Source of the DNA: Hellea sp965224755
GTDB taxonomy: Bacteria; Pseudomonadota; Alphaproteobacteria; Caulobacterales; Maricaulaceae
DNA: 64,000 bases
Assembly (NCBI GenBank): GCA_965224755.1
Contig: OZ245061.1
Coordinates: forward strand, 1,612,001 to 1,676,000
Reading direction: 5' to 3'
Shown: piece after piece, positions 34,219 through 42,717 of the stretch
How positions within the stretch are numbered: position 1 is the stretch's first letter
How the letters are laid out: every line of letters starts with the position of its first letter
Made by a program: the position numbers and the translations under genes
Notes under the pieces: model-generated
The model's input: only the letters and a program-made list of their open reading frames with translations
Database searches by the model: none
What the model was told of the DNA's origin: nothing

Positions 34219-35350
34219 TAAAGGCTTGCTTTATATCAGCTTTTAAATCTTCCTCGGCTTCAAGTCCGCAAGCAAAACGCACAATCGGGCCAGCGAGTTT
34301 CTCGGCGTGTTTACGTTTAAGCTGCGGATCACAATGGATGCAAAGACTCTCAAAGCCGCCGTAAGAATAGCCAATTCCGAAGATTTTCAGGGCGTTGATA
34401 AAGGCCAGAACCTCGGATTCAGGGCAGGGTTTAAAAACAATACTGAATATACAGCCGCCGCCCGTGAAATCGCGTTGCCAGATGGCGTGGTCGGGATGGG
34501 ACTTATGGGCGGGATGCAAAACATGATCTACTTTCGGGTGGCTCGACAGCCACTCAGCCAAAGCCAAGCTTGTCGCTTCTTGCTGGCGAAACCGCGTCAT
34601 CACCGTGCGAAAGCCGCGCAAGATTTGATACGCATCATCGGGCGAGGAGGCATTGCCGAGATATTTTGCCGTTTGCGCCACTTGGTCAGTCAGTTTTTGC
34701 GTCCGGCTAACCGCCGCGCCGTACATAATATCGCTATGGCCACCGAAATATTTCGTCGCTGCGTGGCAGCTAATATCAACGCCGAGTTCTAGCGGGTTAA
34801 GCGAAATACCCGCCGACCAAGTATTATCAATAATCGTTGTCACGCCTTTGGCTTTGGCGGCCTTGCAAATTGCTGGCAGGTCTTGCAGTTCAAAGGTCAA
34901 AGAGCCGGGGCTTTCCAGCAAGATAACGGATGTATTTTCGCGGATAAGGCCCGCAATACCACCGCCGATACGGGGATCATACATCTCTGTCTCGATACCC
35001 ATTTTCTTGAGATAACCTTCGCAAAAATAACGGGTTGGGCCATAGGACGAATCCGTCAGGAGGATATGATCGCCGGGCTTTACTTGCGAGAGGACAGGAT
35101 AAGCGCAAGCCGCTAGGCCTGACGGGAATAATGTCGCGCCGGCTCCGCCTTCAAGCATGGTGAAAGCTTCGGCCAAAGCGTCATGCACCGCGCTGCCTTG
35201 GCGGCCATAATTACGCAAATCCGTGCGGTAGAGATCCTCGGCTCTATCAAACAGCAAGGTCGAGGCCCGCGTAATATCGGGATTAACCGCTGTGCCGAGC
35301 CCAACCTTGGGCCGCGCAATATGCGTGAATTTTGTCTCTTTTTTCATCAT
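34205..35350 (-). CDS. metC: Cystathionine beta-lyase
   Basis: PLP enzyme of the Cys/Met-metabolism family that splits cystathionine to homocysteine, pyruvate and ammonia. It shows YGRQGSAVHDALAEAFTMLE, LFPSGLAACAYPVLS, TDSSYGPTRYFC, IDNTWSAGISLNPLELG and the PLP-lysine motif HAATKYFGGHSDIMYG. 381 residues from the ATG at 35350, which overlaps the sseA stop (TGATG). The SYGPTR signature fits MetC better than gamma-synthase. Cysteine desulfhydrase-type activity is possible in this cysteine-centred operon. Confidence 0.9.
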   Translation of the reverse strand: MMKKETKFTHIARPKVGLGTAVNPDITRASTLLFDRAEDLYRTDLRNYGRQGSAVHDALAEAFTMLEGGAGATLFPSGLAACAYPVLSQVKPGDHILLTDSSYGPTRYFCEGYLKKMGIETEMYDPRIGGGIAGLIRENTSVILLESPGSLTFELQDLPAICKAAKAKGVTTIIDNTWSAGISLNPLELGVDISCHAATKYFGGHSDIMYGAAVSRTQKLTDQVAQTAKYLGNASSPDDAYQILRGFRTVMTRFRQQEATSLALAEWLSSHPKVDHVLHPAHKSHPDHAIWQRDFTGGGCIFSIVFKPCPESEVLAFINALKIFGIGYSYGGFESLCIHCDPQLKRKHAEKLAGPIVRFACGLEAEEDLKADIKQAFNAVS

Positions 35351-36168
35351 CAAGTCTCAATCGGCGCATCGCTTGCGCCCCATTCTGTCCAAGACCCGTC
35401 ATAGACGCGAATATCGCTTGCGCCAAGTCTGTAAAAAGCAAAGGCCAATGCCGCTGCCGTGATACCCGACCCGCAAGTTGTGATGATGGGTTTGGACAAA
35501 TCAATACCGGCCCGACCGACAAGGTCTGCGAGTTCAGGCAAGTTTTTTAACTGCATGTCGGGCGTGCGGATTTCCGTGAAGGGTAGATTCAGGCTTCCGG
35601 GAATATGGCCGGAGCGTAGCCCTGCACGCGGCTCCGGCGCTGTCCCGTAAAAACGCCCTATCGAACGCGCGTCAACAATTTGCGGAGCTAATGGTAACAT
35701 TGCGAGGATTTCGCCTTTGGTGATAATATCTGCAAGGGGGCTATGGGACATATAATGTGTGCGAGTTTCAGAGAGGTAAGGCTCATCCGCGACATCATGG
35801 CCTGCTTCTATCCAAGCCGGTAAGCCGCCATTCAATATGGATAGGCTTTCATGCCCGAACATACGAAATGTCCACCATACACGCGGGGCGGCGCGAAAAC
35901 CGTGCCTGTCATAGATGACGATGTGGTCTGTATTTTTGAGGCCCATATCAGACATGGCTCCGGCGAATAGATCCGGCGGCGGCAACATATGTTTCATCGG
36001 CGAGGCAGGGTCGGCGATACCGTCAACGTCAAAAATTTGCGCTTTAGGAATAAATTGGTTTTGTAGCGGCGCTGTTTCGCCGGGCATGATCCATGTTCCG
36101 TCCAGAATTTTGACATCATCGCGGTCAATATTCGCGGCAAGCCAATCCGCTGAAACTAACTCAGCCAT
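35350..36168 (-). CDS. sseA: 3-mercaptopyruvate sulfurtransferase
   Basis: 272 residues made of two rhodanese domains. Only the second carries the catalytic cysteine, C232 in the loop TTCGSGITAAA, the CG(S/T)G(I/V)T form typical of mercaptopyruvate sulfurtransferase rather than thiosulfate rhodanese. Other landmarks are DARSIGRFYG, RSGHIPGSLNLPF and VYDGSWTEWG. It overlaps cysK by 13 bp and metC by one base, consistent with joint cysteine and sulfane-sulfur handling. Confidence 0.92.
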   Translation of the reverse strand: MAELVSADWLAANIDRDDVKILDGTWIMPGETAPLQNQFIPKAQIFDVDGIADPASPMKHMLPPPDLFAGAMSDMGLKNTDHIVIYDRHGFRAAPRVWWTFRMFGHESLSILNGGLPAWIEAGHDVADEPYLSETRTHYMSHSPLADIITKGEILAMLPLAPQIVDARSIGRFYGTAPEPRAGLRSGHIPGSLNLPFTEIRTPDMQLKNLPELADLVGRAGIDLSKPIITTCGSGITAAALAFAFYRLGASDIRVYDGSWTEWGASDAPIET

Positions 36169-37139
36169 GGCGGAACAGGGAGGCCTTTTTCGCGTAAAAA
36201 TTCGGGATTATAGACTTTGGATTGGTAGCGCTGGCCGTAATCACACAGCATGGTGACAATGGTATGGCCCGGCCCCATATCGCGCGCCATATGGACGGCC
36301 CCGGCGATATTAATGCCCGACGAGCCGCCCAGACATAAGCCTTCATCTTGGGTCAGGCTAAATAGAATTTCGAGCGCTTCTGTGTCTGAAATACGAAAAG
36401 CTTTATCAACAATAATATCTTTCAGATTCTCGGTGACGCGGCCCTGGCCGATCCCTTCAGTGATAGATCCGCCTTCGGACTCCAGTACCCCGTTTGCGTA
36501 AAAACTGAAGAGTTTTGAACCAAATGGATCCGCGATGCCGACTTTAATCATTGGATTACGCGCTTTAAGTGCTAGTGACACGCCGCCCAATGTGCCGCCT
36601 GAACCGACTGAGCAGATAAAGCCGTCGACTTTGCCCAGTGTTTGTTCGAATATTTCAGGCCCTGTGGTTTGGATATGGGCGTCGCGATTGGCCGTATTAT
36701 CAAATTGATTAGCCCAAATCGCGCCGCCCGTTTCTTTGGCTAGGCGTTCTGAGTAATGCACATAATTATCCGGATTGGCATAGGGCACGGCATCGACTTC
36801 GATAAGCTGGGCGCCCAGCAATTTAACTGCGTCTTTTTTCTCTTGGCTTTGGCTGCGCGGCATCACGATCTTACAGCGGTAACCAAGCGCCGCGCAGACC
36901 ATGGCAAGGCCAATACCGGTATTACCTGCTGTGCCTTCTACAACTGTGCCGCCCGGTTTTAACGACCCGTCAGCCTCTGCCGCGCGGATAATACTTAGCG
37001 CGGCGCGGTCTTTGACCGATTGTCCGGGGTTTAAAAATTCGGCCTTACCGTAAATCTCGCAGCCTGTTTGCTCCGAGGCTTTGTTCAGCCGCAAAAGAGG
37101 CGTATTCCCGATAAGCGCAATAACGGAGGCAAAAGCCAT
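36156..37139 (-). CDS. cysK: Cysteine synthase (O-acetylserine sulfhydrylase)
   Basis: PLP enzyme that makes cysteine from O-acetylserine and sulfide. 327 residues. PLP lysine K43 in NPGQSVKDRAA, the substrate loop VEGTAGNTGIGLAMV, and the phosphate-binding SVGSGGTLGGVSLAL are visible. The ATG at 37139 has GGAG 6 nt upstream; a GTG at 37151 would overlap that site. First gene of a four-gene reverse operon and divergent from kdsA. The tail ending PVPPWLS is longer than in E. coli CysK, as often seen in alphaproteobacteria. Confidence 0.92.
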   Translation of the reverse strand: MAFASVIALIGNTPLLRLNKASEQTGCEIYGKAEFLNPGQSVKDRAALSIIRAAEADGSLKPGGTVVEGTAGNTGIGLAMVCAALGYRCKIVMPRSQSQEKKDAVKLLGAQLIEVDAVPYANPDNYVHYSERLAKETGGAIWANQFDNTANRDAHIQTTGPEIFEQTLGKVDGFICSVGSGGTLGGVSLALKARNPMIKVGIADPFGSKLFSFYANGVLESEGGSITEGIGQGRVTENLKDIIVDKAFRISDTEALEILFSLTQDEGLCLGGSSGINIAGAVHMARDMGPGHTIVTMLCDYGQRYQSKVYNPEFLREKGLPVPPWLS

Positions 37140-37277
37140 GACAGTCTCCACAAATTATACCTTTATTTGCTAATGATTAAATCCGGTTACGCAATGAAAT
37201 ATGATAAAGATGATGCGAAATTCGTATTTTTCTGCACGCAACCATGTTAAACGGGCCGAAATTTAAGGACGAAGCGA

Positions 37278-38126
37278 ATGACAACTGCGAACGCTACTAT
37301 TTCCATGCCGATTCCAAATGGCGGCACTTACGAGATCGGCAATGATAGGCCCTTGACGATTTTCGCCGGCCCTTGCGCCATGGAGAGCCGCGATCATGCT
37401 TTGATGACGGCGGAGCGGCTTAAAAAAATCGGCGAGAATGTCGGCTTGAATATTGTCTATAAGTCCTCTTATGACAAAGCTAACCGCACCAGCATTCATT
37501 CCCCGCGCGGCATTGGGCTGGAAGGCGCGCTGCCTATATTTGCGGATATCCAATCTGAAATCGGATTACCCTGCCTGACCGACACCCATACGGCGGAGCA
37601 GGCCAAGGTGGTGGGCGAGGTTGTTGATATTCTTCAAATCCCGGCTTATCTCTGCCGCCAAACGGATTTGCTCGTGGCGGCAGCCAAGACAGGCAAAGTT
37701 ATCAATGTCAAAAAAGGTCAGTTTCTCGCGCCTTGGGATATGGAAAATGTCCTCGCCAAGGTTGTCGAGGCCGGAAACCCCAATGTCATGGCCTGCGAAC
37801 GCGGGGCCAGTTTTGGTTATAATACATTGGTCACGGATTTTCGCGGCCTGCCGATTATGAAAAAATTTGGCTCCCCCGTTGTCTTTGACGCGACCCATTC
37901 TGTGCAGCAGCCCGGCGGGCAGGGCGGCACCAGCGGCGGACAGCGTGAATTCGTTCCGACTTTGGCCCGCGCAGCCGCCGCAATAGGCGTAGCCGCAATT
38001 TTCATGGAAACCCACCCTGACCCCGATAATGCGCCCTCTGACGGGCCCAATATGGTGCCAATGGATCAATTCGAAGACTTGCTACGCGATATCAAACGTT
38101 TCGACGATTTAGCAAAAGAGGGCTAA
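37278..38126 (+). CDS. kdsA: 3-deoxy-D-manno-octulosonate 8-phosphate synthase
   Basis: Condenses PEP and arabinose 5-phosphate to KDO 8-phosphate for lipopolysaccharide core. 282 residues, with IFAGPCAMESRDHALMTAE, YKSSYDKANRTS, LTDTHTAEQ, FLAPWDMENVLAKV, FDATHSVQQPGGQGG and METHPDPDNAPSDGPNM. AAGGACG precedes the ATG. It ends one base before the convergent Cache gene. Confidence 0.96.
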   Translation: MTTANATISMPIPNGGTYEIGNDRPLTIFAGPCAMESRDHALMTAERLKKIGENVGLNIVYKSSYDKANRTSIHSPRGIGLEGALPIFADIQSEIGLPCLTDTHTAEQAKVVGEVVDILQIPAYLCRQTDLLVAAAKTGKVINVKKGQFLAPWDMENVLAKVVEAGNPNVMACERGASFGYNTLVTDFRGLPIMKKFGSPVVFDATHSVQQPGGQGGTSGGQREFVPTLARAAAAIGVAAIFMETHPDPDNAPSDGPNMVPMDQFEDLLRDIKRFDDLAKEG

Positions 38127-39284
38127 TCACTCGCCTTTTGGTCTGCTATCCTGCGCTTTAGATGTAGGTTTTTGCCGCAATAAATAATATTGAACATATC
38201 CGAATGTTAGCACAAACCCTATCGCCATTAAGAAGAACCATAAATATGGTTTAAGCGGCTTGCGAAGTTCAGCCAATTCCATTTCCGTTGCTATCGCCAT
38301 GCGGTAATCGAGAAACTCTAGAGGTTGGGCTGCAATCAAAGTTGCCTTACCCTTTCTCTTGCTCTTGCCGATATATGATTTGCCGGCCAGAGCTATTTTA
38401 ATGGGCGGCGTATCAATTTTTCGCACGAGTAGAGTTTTTTCTTCCGATAGGCGCGAATTATTACGCATAAGGAAATCAGCGCCGACGGCATAGGTCTCGC
38501 CGGTCTCGCCTAGGCCAGATGTATATTGCATAACATCATCAAGCTTGTTGACCGGTATTTGAATGGCATAAACGCCGATTTTACGGTTCTCATTATCAAA
38601 TACAGGCGACCCCAGAAAGGCTGCGGGCGCCATGCCGGACGGAGCGTAGGGCTTGAAGTCGTCATAAACGACCGCGCCTTTGTCGAGGCCGCGTGCCGCC
38701 CGGAACACCAACCCCAAGCCGGTGTCAGAAAATTTACCGCTGCCGCTCTCATAATTTAAGGCGTAGTCGTCTTCTTTGGTCACTGAATAAACTATATCGC
38801 CGTCAAGATTGAAATAAAACACATCGTAATATCCATGGTGGTTAAGAAACCGCCTCCGTGTTTGATGATGCTTTTCATGCCAAGCGACATAGTCTGCCAC
38901 TTCCGGTTCGCCATTAATTGTTTCGCGCTTTTGGTAATAGAGTTGGCGCAGGCGAGAGCGAGCCGGCCAGTCCATCTTATCCCAAATATCTATATAGCCA
39001 CTTACTTCATCAACCACATTTTCATGATTAGCCCACAAGGAGGTTTCTTTTCCTAGCGAATTCATAAAGCGCGACAAGGTCGATTTGCGAAGCTCGGTAA
39101 AGGTTTGCAAGCGGTCTTCAATGGCCCGGTTCTCATTTTGCCAGATATTATAAAAATACAGAGATGTGACCAATAAAGCTAACAGGGTAAACACCCCGAA
39201 TATCGCGCGCAGTTTCTTGTTATAGGCTTTGACGCGCTTGTCTTTTTTAATGTTGTCATCAAGTATAATCGGTCTGCGAGTCAT
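38127..39284 (-). CDS. Membrane-bound Cache-like periplasmic sensor without output domain
   Basis: 385 residues: cytoplasmic N-terminus, membrane helix ~25-46, a ~290-residue periplasmic region and a second helix ~345-368, then a short polar tail. The periplasmic part has Cache/PAS-like strands such as YYDVFYFNLDGDIVYSVTKE, SDTGLGLVFRAAR, PVFDNENRKIGVYAIQIPV and GETGETYAVGADFLMRNNSR, as in chemoreceptor and sensor-kinase input domains. No HAMP, kinase, GGDEF or methyl-accepting domain follows. It overlaps the upstream TAXI-receptor gene by 4 bp, so the two proteins are probably made together. Confidence 0.75.
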   Translation of the reverse strand: MTRRPIILDDNIKKDKRVKAYNKKLRAIFGVFTLLALLVTSLYFYNIWQNENRAIEDRLQTFTELRKSTLSRFMNSLGKETSLWANHENVVDEVSGYIDIWDKMDWPARSRLRQLYYQKRETINGEPEVADYVAWHEKHHQTRRRFLNHHGYYDVFYFNLDGDIVYSVTKEDDYALNYESGSGKFSDTGLGLVFRAARGLDKGAVVYDDFKPYAPSGMAPAAFLGSPVFDNENRKIGVYAIQIPVNKLDDVMQYTSGLGETGETYAVGADFLMRNNSRLSEEKTLLVRKIDTPPIKIALAGKSYIGKSKRKGKATLIAAQPLEFLDYRMAIATEMELAELRKPLKPYLWFFLMAIGFVLTFGYVQYYLLRQKPTSKAQDSRPKGE

Positions 39285-40558
39285 GTTCTCAACCTTGGCA
39301 TGCCTTGTTTTTCACGAACAATTTGAATGATGGCATCATTAAGTTCGTCCCAAGCAAAGGAAAGAAACTCAAACCCGGTGGCCGAGAGATTGCCTTCTTC
39401 GGAATCTTTGAGAACTTGGGCGAAAATATCCATCATCAAATTGCGATAATGCCCATCAACGGGATCAGGGTCAGCAATGGCTTGGTTATAAATGCCGATT
39501 AATTCGCGGTTGTAAGCATCAACGCGGGCCTTCTGTTTTTTGGTGTTAAGCTGCATCAAAACTGAAATTATACCCGCCAGCAGCGTAACATAAAAGGCTA
39601 GGACTTCGACATTTTCTTGCAGAAAAGACGGAGCATCACGATCATAATAAGCCCGCGCGCCTTCATGTAATGGTAGGGCTGAATTGCGTAAATCATCTGA
39701 ATTTGCTAGGAAGCCGGCCAAAGGCGAAAAATCCGATAATTCCCGGCGGTTTTCATAGATCAAAGATGTAACCCTCTTTATCAAATTTTTATCAACATTT
39801 TTCGCTGAAACCAAAAGCCGTTGTACTGTTGGTGTCGGTAGGTTAATCTGCGGAACCGGTGGATAACCTTGATAAGACCCCGCAGGGATCAATCCTTCGC
39901 GAATAGCGGGTTCTTCCAAACGTAATGCATTGGACTGTTCAATCGGCAAAAGTTTGACGTTACCACCTTCAATCATTTTTTTCAGGCCTGCATTACCAGG
40001 TGCGCGCACTTTGAAGGTGGCATCTACAGCACCTTCCGCCAAAGCCCAGCTTGCCGCTGTTGAAGACATGGAAATGACCTCGAGGTCATTTTCGCTAACC
40101 CCGTAATGTTTGGCCAGAAAGAAAAAAGAACGGTATTGGCCGGAAGATTTGGATGGCAGCGCAATGGTTTTGCCGCGCAAATCTGAGAGTGTGTCGATAT
40201 CGCGGTCAGATCTCACTAAAAGCTGATAAGCATCCGGATATAACATAGTAATCAAGCGTGTATCTGGACTCGCTTTCGTGTCGGCTTGGATTGTCGCCAT
40301 CTGTAACAGACCTTTTGCCAACATACGGTTATTTTGGCCTGATCCGCCGGTTTCGGCGACTATAATTTGCAAGCCCGGGTCATATTTGTCGGCCAGATTA
40401 GCTATGGCGCTTGCCATGGCGTAGGCTTCACCGCCCTTTGAGCCAGCCCCAATCACCAGAACATTATGTTTGTTCTTGTTGATTTGATTTAGCCCGAATG
40501 TGGCCGCGAAAAACCCAACCGTTAGCATTGCAATTATGATTAAAATACGTCCCATCAT
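39281..40558 (-). CDS. TAXI-family TRAP solute receptor, membrane-anchored
   Basis: 425 residues. An N-terminal membrane helix (~4-24) and a periplasmic TAXI-type binding domain (~32-305) are shown by VLVIGAGSKGGEAYAMASAI, AETGGSGQNNRMLAKG, LRGKTIALPSKSSGQYRSF and ALAEGAVDATFKVRAPG. A second membrane helix follows at ~316-337, then an ~88-residue cytoplasmic tail. Ordinary TAXI receptors are free periplasmic proteins of ~320 residues beside a fused TRAP permease. Here there is no permease, and the receptor is followed by a Cache-type sensor gene with a 4-bp overlap. A signalling role is inferred from this. Confidence 0.8.
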   Translation of the reverse strand: MMGRILIIIAMLTVGFFAATFGLNQINKNKHNVLVIGAGSKGGEAYAMASAIANLADKYDPGLQIIVAETGGSGQNNRMLAKGLLQMATIQADTKASPDTRLITMLYPDAYQLLVRSDRDIDTLSDLRGKTIALPSKSSGQYRSFFFLAKHYGVSENDLEVISMSSTAASWALAEGAVDATFKVRAPGNAGLKKMIEGGNVKLLPIEQSNALRLEEPAIREGLIPAGSYQGYPPVPQINLPTPTVQRLLVSAKNVDKNLIKRVTSLIYENRRELSDFSPLAGFLANSDDLRNSALPLHEGARAYYDRDAPSFLQENVEVLAFYVTLLAGIISVLMQLNTKKQKARVDAYNRELIGIYNQAIADPDPVDGHYRNLMMDIFAQVLKDSEEGNLSATGFEFLSFAWDELNDAIIQIVREKQGMPRLRT

Positions 40559-40651
40559 TCCCCCGAATTGAACGTTAAAGTTTCCTGTAGCAGCTATCTA
40601 TCATATTGCCATAGACATTAGCAAACAATTCTCGGTAATATCGAAACCTAG

Positions 40652-41857
40652 TTATTCGCCTTTTTTGATCGGCGTGACCGGGCTGTCGACAATGTCAATG
40701 ACGTCAAAATCATCGAGTTTTTCCACCCGCGTCGGGAGGTTGCCGGATGCAATCAGGCTTTGAACCCGTTTTTCTGCATTTACCCGCAGGTCTTCATAGA
40801 AAAGGTTTGAAGGTAGCGTTCTGAATTTCCCGCCGACTTTTAATGGCCGCCTAAGCGATCTGCTTTTCGGCTTATCTACATAGAGAATCCCGTCCTGACA
40901 TTCTACCCCGGCTTGTTTGGATAGGGCTGCGGGTTTCATGTCGGGGTCTAGTCCCTCCGCCGCAACACCGCCTAGATGCAGACGGCGCGGCGCATAGTCG
41001 CTCGAACGGTTCCATAATAGCGGGTTTGTGCAAAGCAGCGCTCGCCCCTCAACCGAGATGTAATCATCACCATCATGCACGAGAAGGCGGGACACAAAAC
41101 GCTTCGCGATGATACCGTCCTTGGGCATGAAAGCACCAAAAGCGATCACGCATTTCGTATCATCTTCGCCCTCGCAAGGCGTCAGGCCTTTGAGCCGCGT
41201 ATCAAAGACATCAAGCGGCAGGGGGTAGTCAATCACGTAAGCGGCGGCCAATCTTTCTTTCAAATCACCCATAAAGAAATCAGCCAATAAGCGCTGAACA
41301 TGGCTAGCCCCTTGATTATGACCAACAAGGATGATCGGGCGTTCGGGCGGAGAGTTTTTAAGAAAGGTTTTAAAAGCCCGCTTCACATCCTGATAGGCAA
41401 AATCCTGCGCTTTGCGGGCATCCTCGCGCGTGGTCATAAAACTATAGAGCGAGGCCTGACGGTAATAAGGCGCGAAGAGCCGCCCGGCACTGCCGTAAGG
41501 GCCGACATAATTGGGGCGAACGATGCGCTCTAATTTTGATTTCCGTGTGAGATCATCCGTCGGCAGATTCCAGTGTTTGCCGCCTCGGTAAACACTCGGC
41601 ACGACGACAAAAACATCGCCTGCACTCGGGTGCTCATAAGGGTCAGACGCGAGGTCGGGCTGAGAAAGCCAAGCGTCTGCTGTACTGTAATCCGGCGCTG
41701 CCGGGGGGGCATAGGTCTGAAACGGTTGCCGGGGGTCTTGAATGGTCTGGAAAATATCATCGCGGTAAAAAAAGGCAATCGCCAAGCCGATGAGAAGCGT
41801 GGCCAAACCGATCATAACAAAACGGTTTTTCTTCATGATTTTGCCATTTTTGGCCAT
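40652..41857 (-). CDS. DUF3089 alpha/beta-hydrolase-like membrane-anchored protein, nucleophile serine replaced
   Basis: 401 residues with an N-terminal anchor (~12-31) and a DUF3089 domain (~60-395): VVPSVYRGGKHWN, RLFAPYYRQASLYSF, FAYQDVKRAF, and the elbow IILVGHNQGASHVQRLL. The usual nucleophile is Ser in GHSQG; here it is Asn (N181). The protein may therefore be non-catalytic or use another residue. The tail carries DGILYVDKPKSRSLRRPLK. The start could also be the Met 7 codons later. It is monocistronic and divergent from the DUF502 gene. Confidence 0.82.
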   Translation of the reverse strand: MAKNGKIMKKNRFVMIGLATLLIGLAIAFFYRDDIFQTIQDPRQPFQTYAPPAAPDYSTADAWLSQPDLASDPYEHPSAGDVFVVVPSVYRGGKHWNLPTDDLTRKSKLERIVRPNYVGPYGSAGRLFAPYYRQASLYSFMTTREDARKAQDFAYQDVKRAFKTFLKNSPPERPIILVGHNQGASHVQRLLADFFMGDLKERLAAAYVIDYPLPLDVFDTRLKGLTPCEGEDDTKCVIAFGAFMPKDGIIAKRFVSRLLVHDGDDYISVEGRALLCTNPLLWNRSSDYAPRRLHLGGVAAEGLDPDMKPAALSKQAGVECQDGILYVDKPKSRSLRRPLKVGGKFRTLPSNLFYEDLRVNAEKRVQSLIASGNLPTRVEKLDDFDVIDIVDSPVTPIKKGE

Positions 41858-41955
41858 ATCTTAACCTAGGTTTATTCGGTATAGGGATAGGGAATTTCGC
41901 CCGTCTGTATAGGGCCGAAAACACACCTGACGTGTTTTTAATGGAAATAGTGCAC

Positions 41956-42717
41956 ATGACTGAAACAGAGATAGAGCCGCTTGAAGACGAAACCACATCG
42001 CGTTTTCGGCTTGTACGCTGGATAAGGAACCGGTTTTTCACCGGCGTTATTATTGCCTTGCCGGTCATCGCGACGGTCATGGGCGTGTCGTGGATTGTTC
42101 AGAAAATTGATAATAATGTCCTGAAATTCCTTCCGGGCCCGTGGAATCCGAAAACCTATCTCGGCTTTGACATTCCGGGGCTAGGTATAATTATCTCGAT
42201 AGTTCTGTTGTTCTTGCTCGGCGTTATTGCCTCGAATTTTATTGGCAATTCCGTGATCAAGGCCGGAGAGCGCTTGCTCGCCCGCGTGCCGGTGGTTAGC
42301 CCCGTCTATAATGCGCTCAAGCAAATCGTGACAACGGTCGCCCAGCAAAAAGACCGGGCCTTTCGCGATGTCTGCCTGCTGGAATATCCGCGCCCAGGAT
42401 TATGGGCGATTGGCTTTGTGACAGCGGATCTGGCCGGAGCGCCTGCCAAAGTTCTGCCCGAAGGCTATGTCTGTGTCTTTGTTCCGACAACGCCTAACCC
42501 GACATCGGGCTTTCTGCTGTTCGCCAAAGAAGACGAAATTGAAATTCTGGATATGACGCCGGAAGAGGGCGCTAAAATGATTATCTCTGGCGGCATGGTT
42601 TCATCAAATGAGACCTTGGAGGCTGAGAATCCCAGAGATGCAAAGACCAGAGACGCAAAAATAAGGGACAAGTTAAAGCCGCGAAAGCGGGACGGCGATC
42701 TTAACCAGCTTTCATAA
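41956..42717 (+). CDS. DUF502 family membrane protein
   Basis: 253 residues with two membrane helices (~25-48 and ~70-93) and a conserved DUF502 core: RFFTGVIIALPVIATVMGVSW, SNFIGNSVIKAGERLL, PVVSPVYNALKQIVTTV, LLEYPRPGLWAIGFVT and FVPTTPNPTSGFLLF. Function unknown; it is a DUF502 neighbour of recG in many alphaproteobacteria. The start is uncertain: ATG at 41956 (GGAAA upstream) or ATG at 41941. The tail is charged and lies over the recG end by 17 bp. Confidence 0.85.
   Translation: MTETEIEPLEDETTSRFRLVRWIRNRFFTGVIIALPVIATVMGVSWIVQKIDNNVLKFLPGPWNPKTYLGFDIPGLGIIISIVLLFLLGVIASNFIGNSVIKAGERLLARVPVVSPVYNALKQIVTTVAQQKDRAFRDVCLLEYPRPGLWAIGFVTADLAGAPAKVLPEGYVCVFVPTTPNPTSGFLLFAKEDEIEILDMTPEEGAKMIISGGMVSSNETLEAENPRDAKTRDAKIRDKLKPRKRDGDLNQLS

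Noticed and set aside
39281..40558. Ordinary TRAP transporter locus
   Set aside because: No DctQ/DctM-type permease is encoded nearby and the receptor has an extra helix and cytoplasmic tail.
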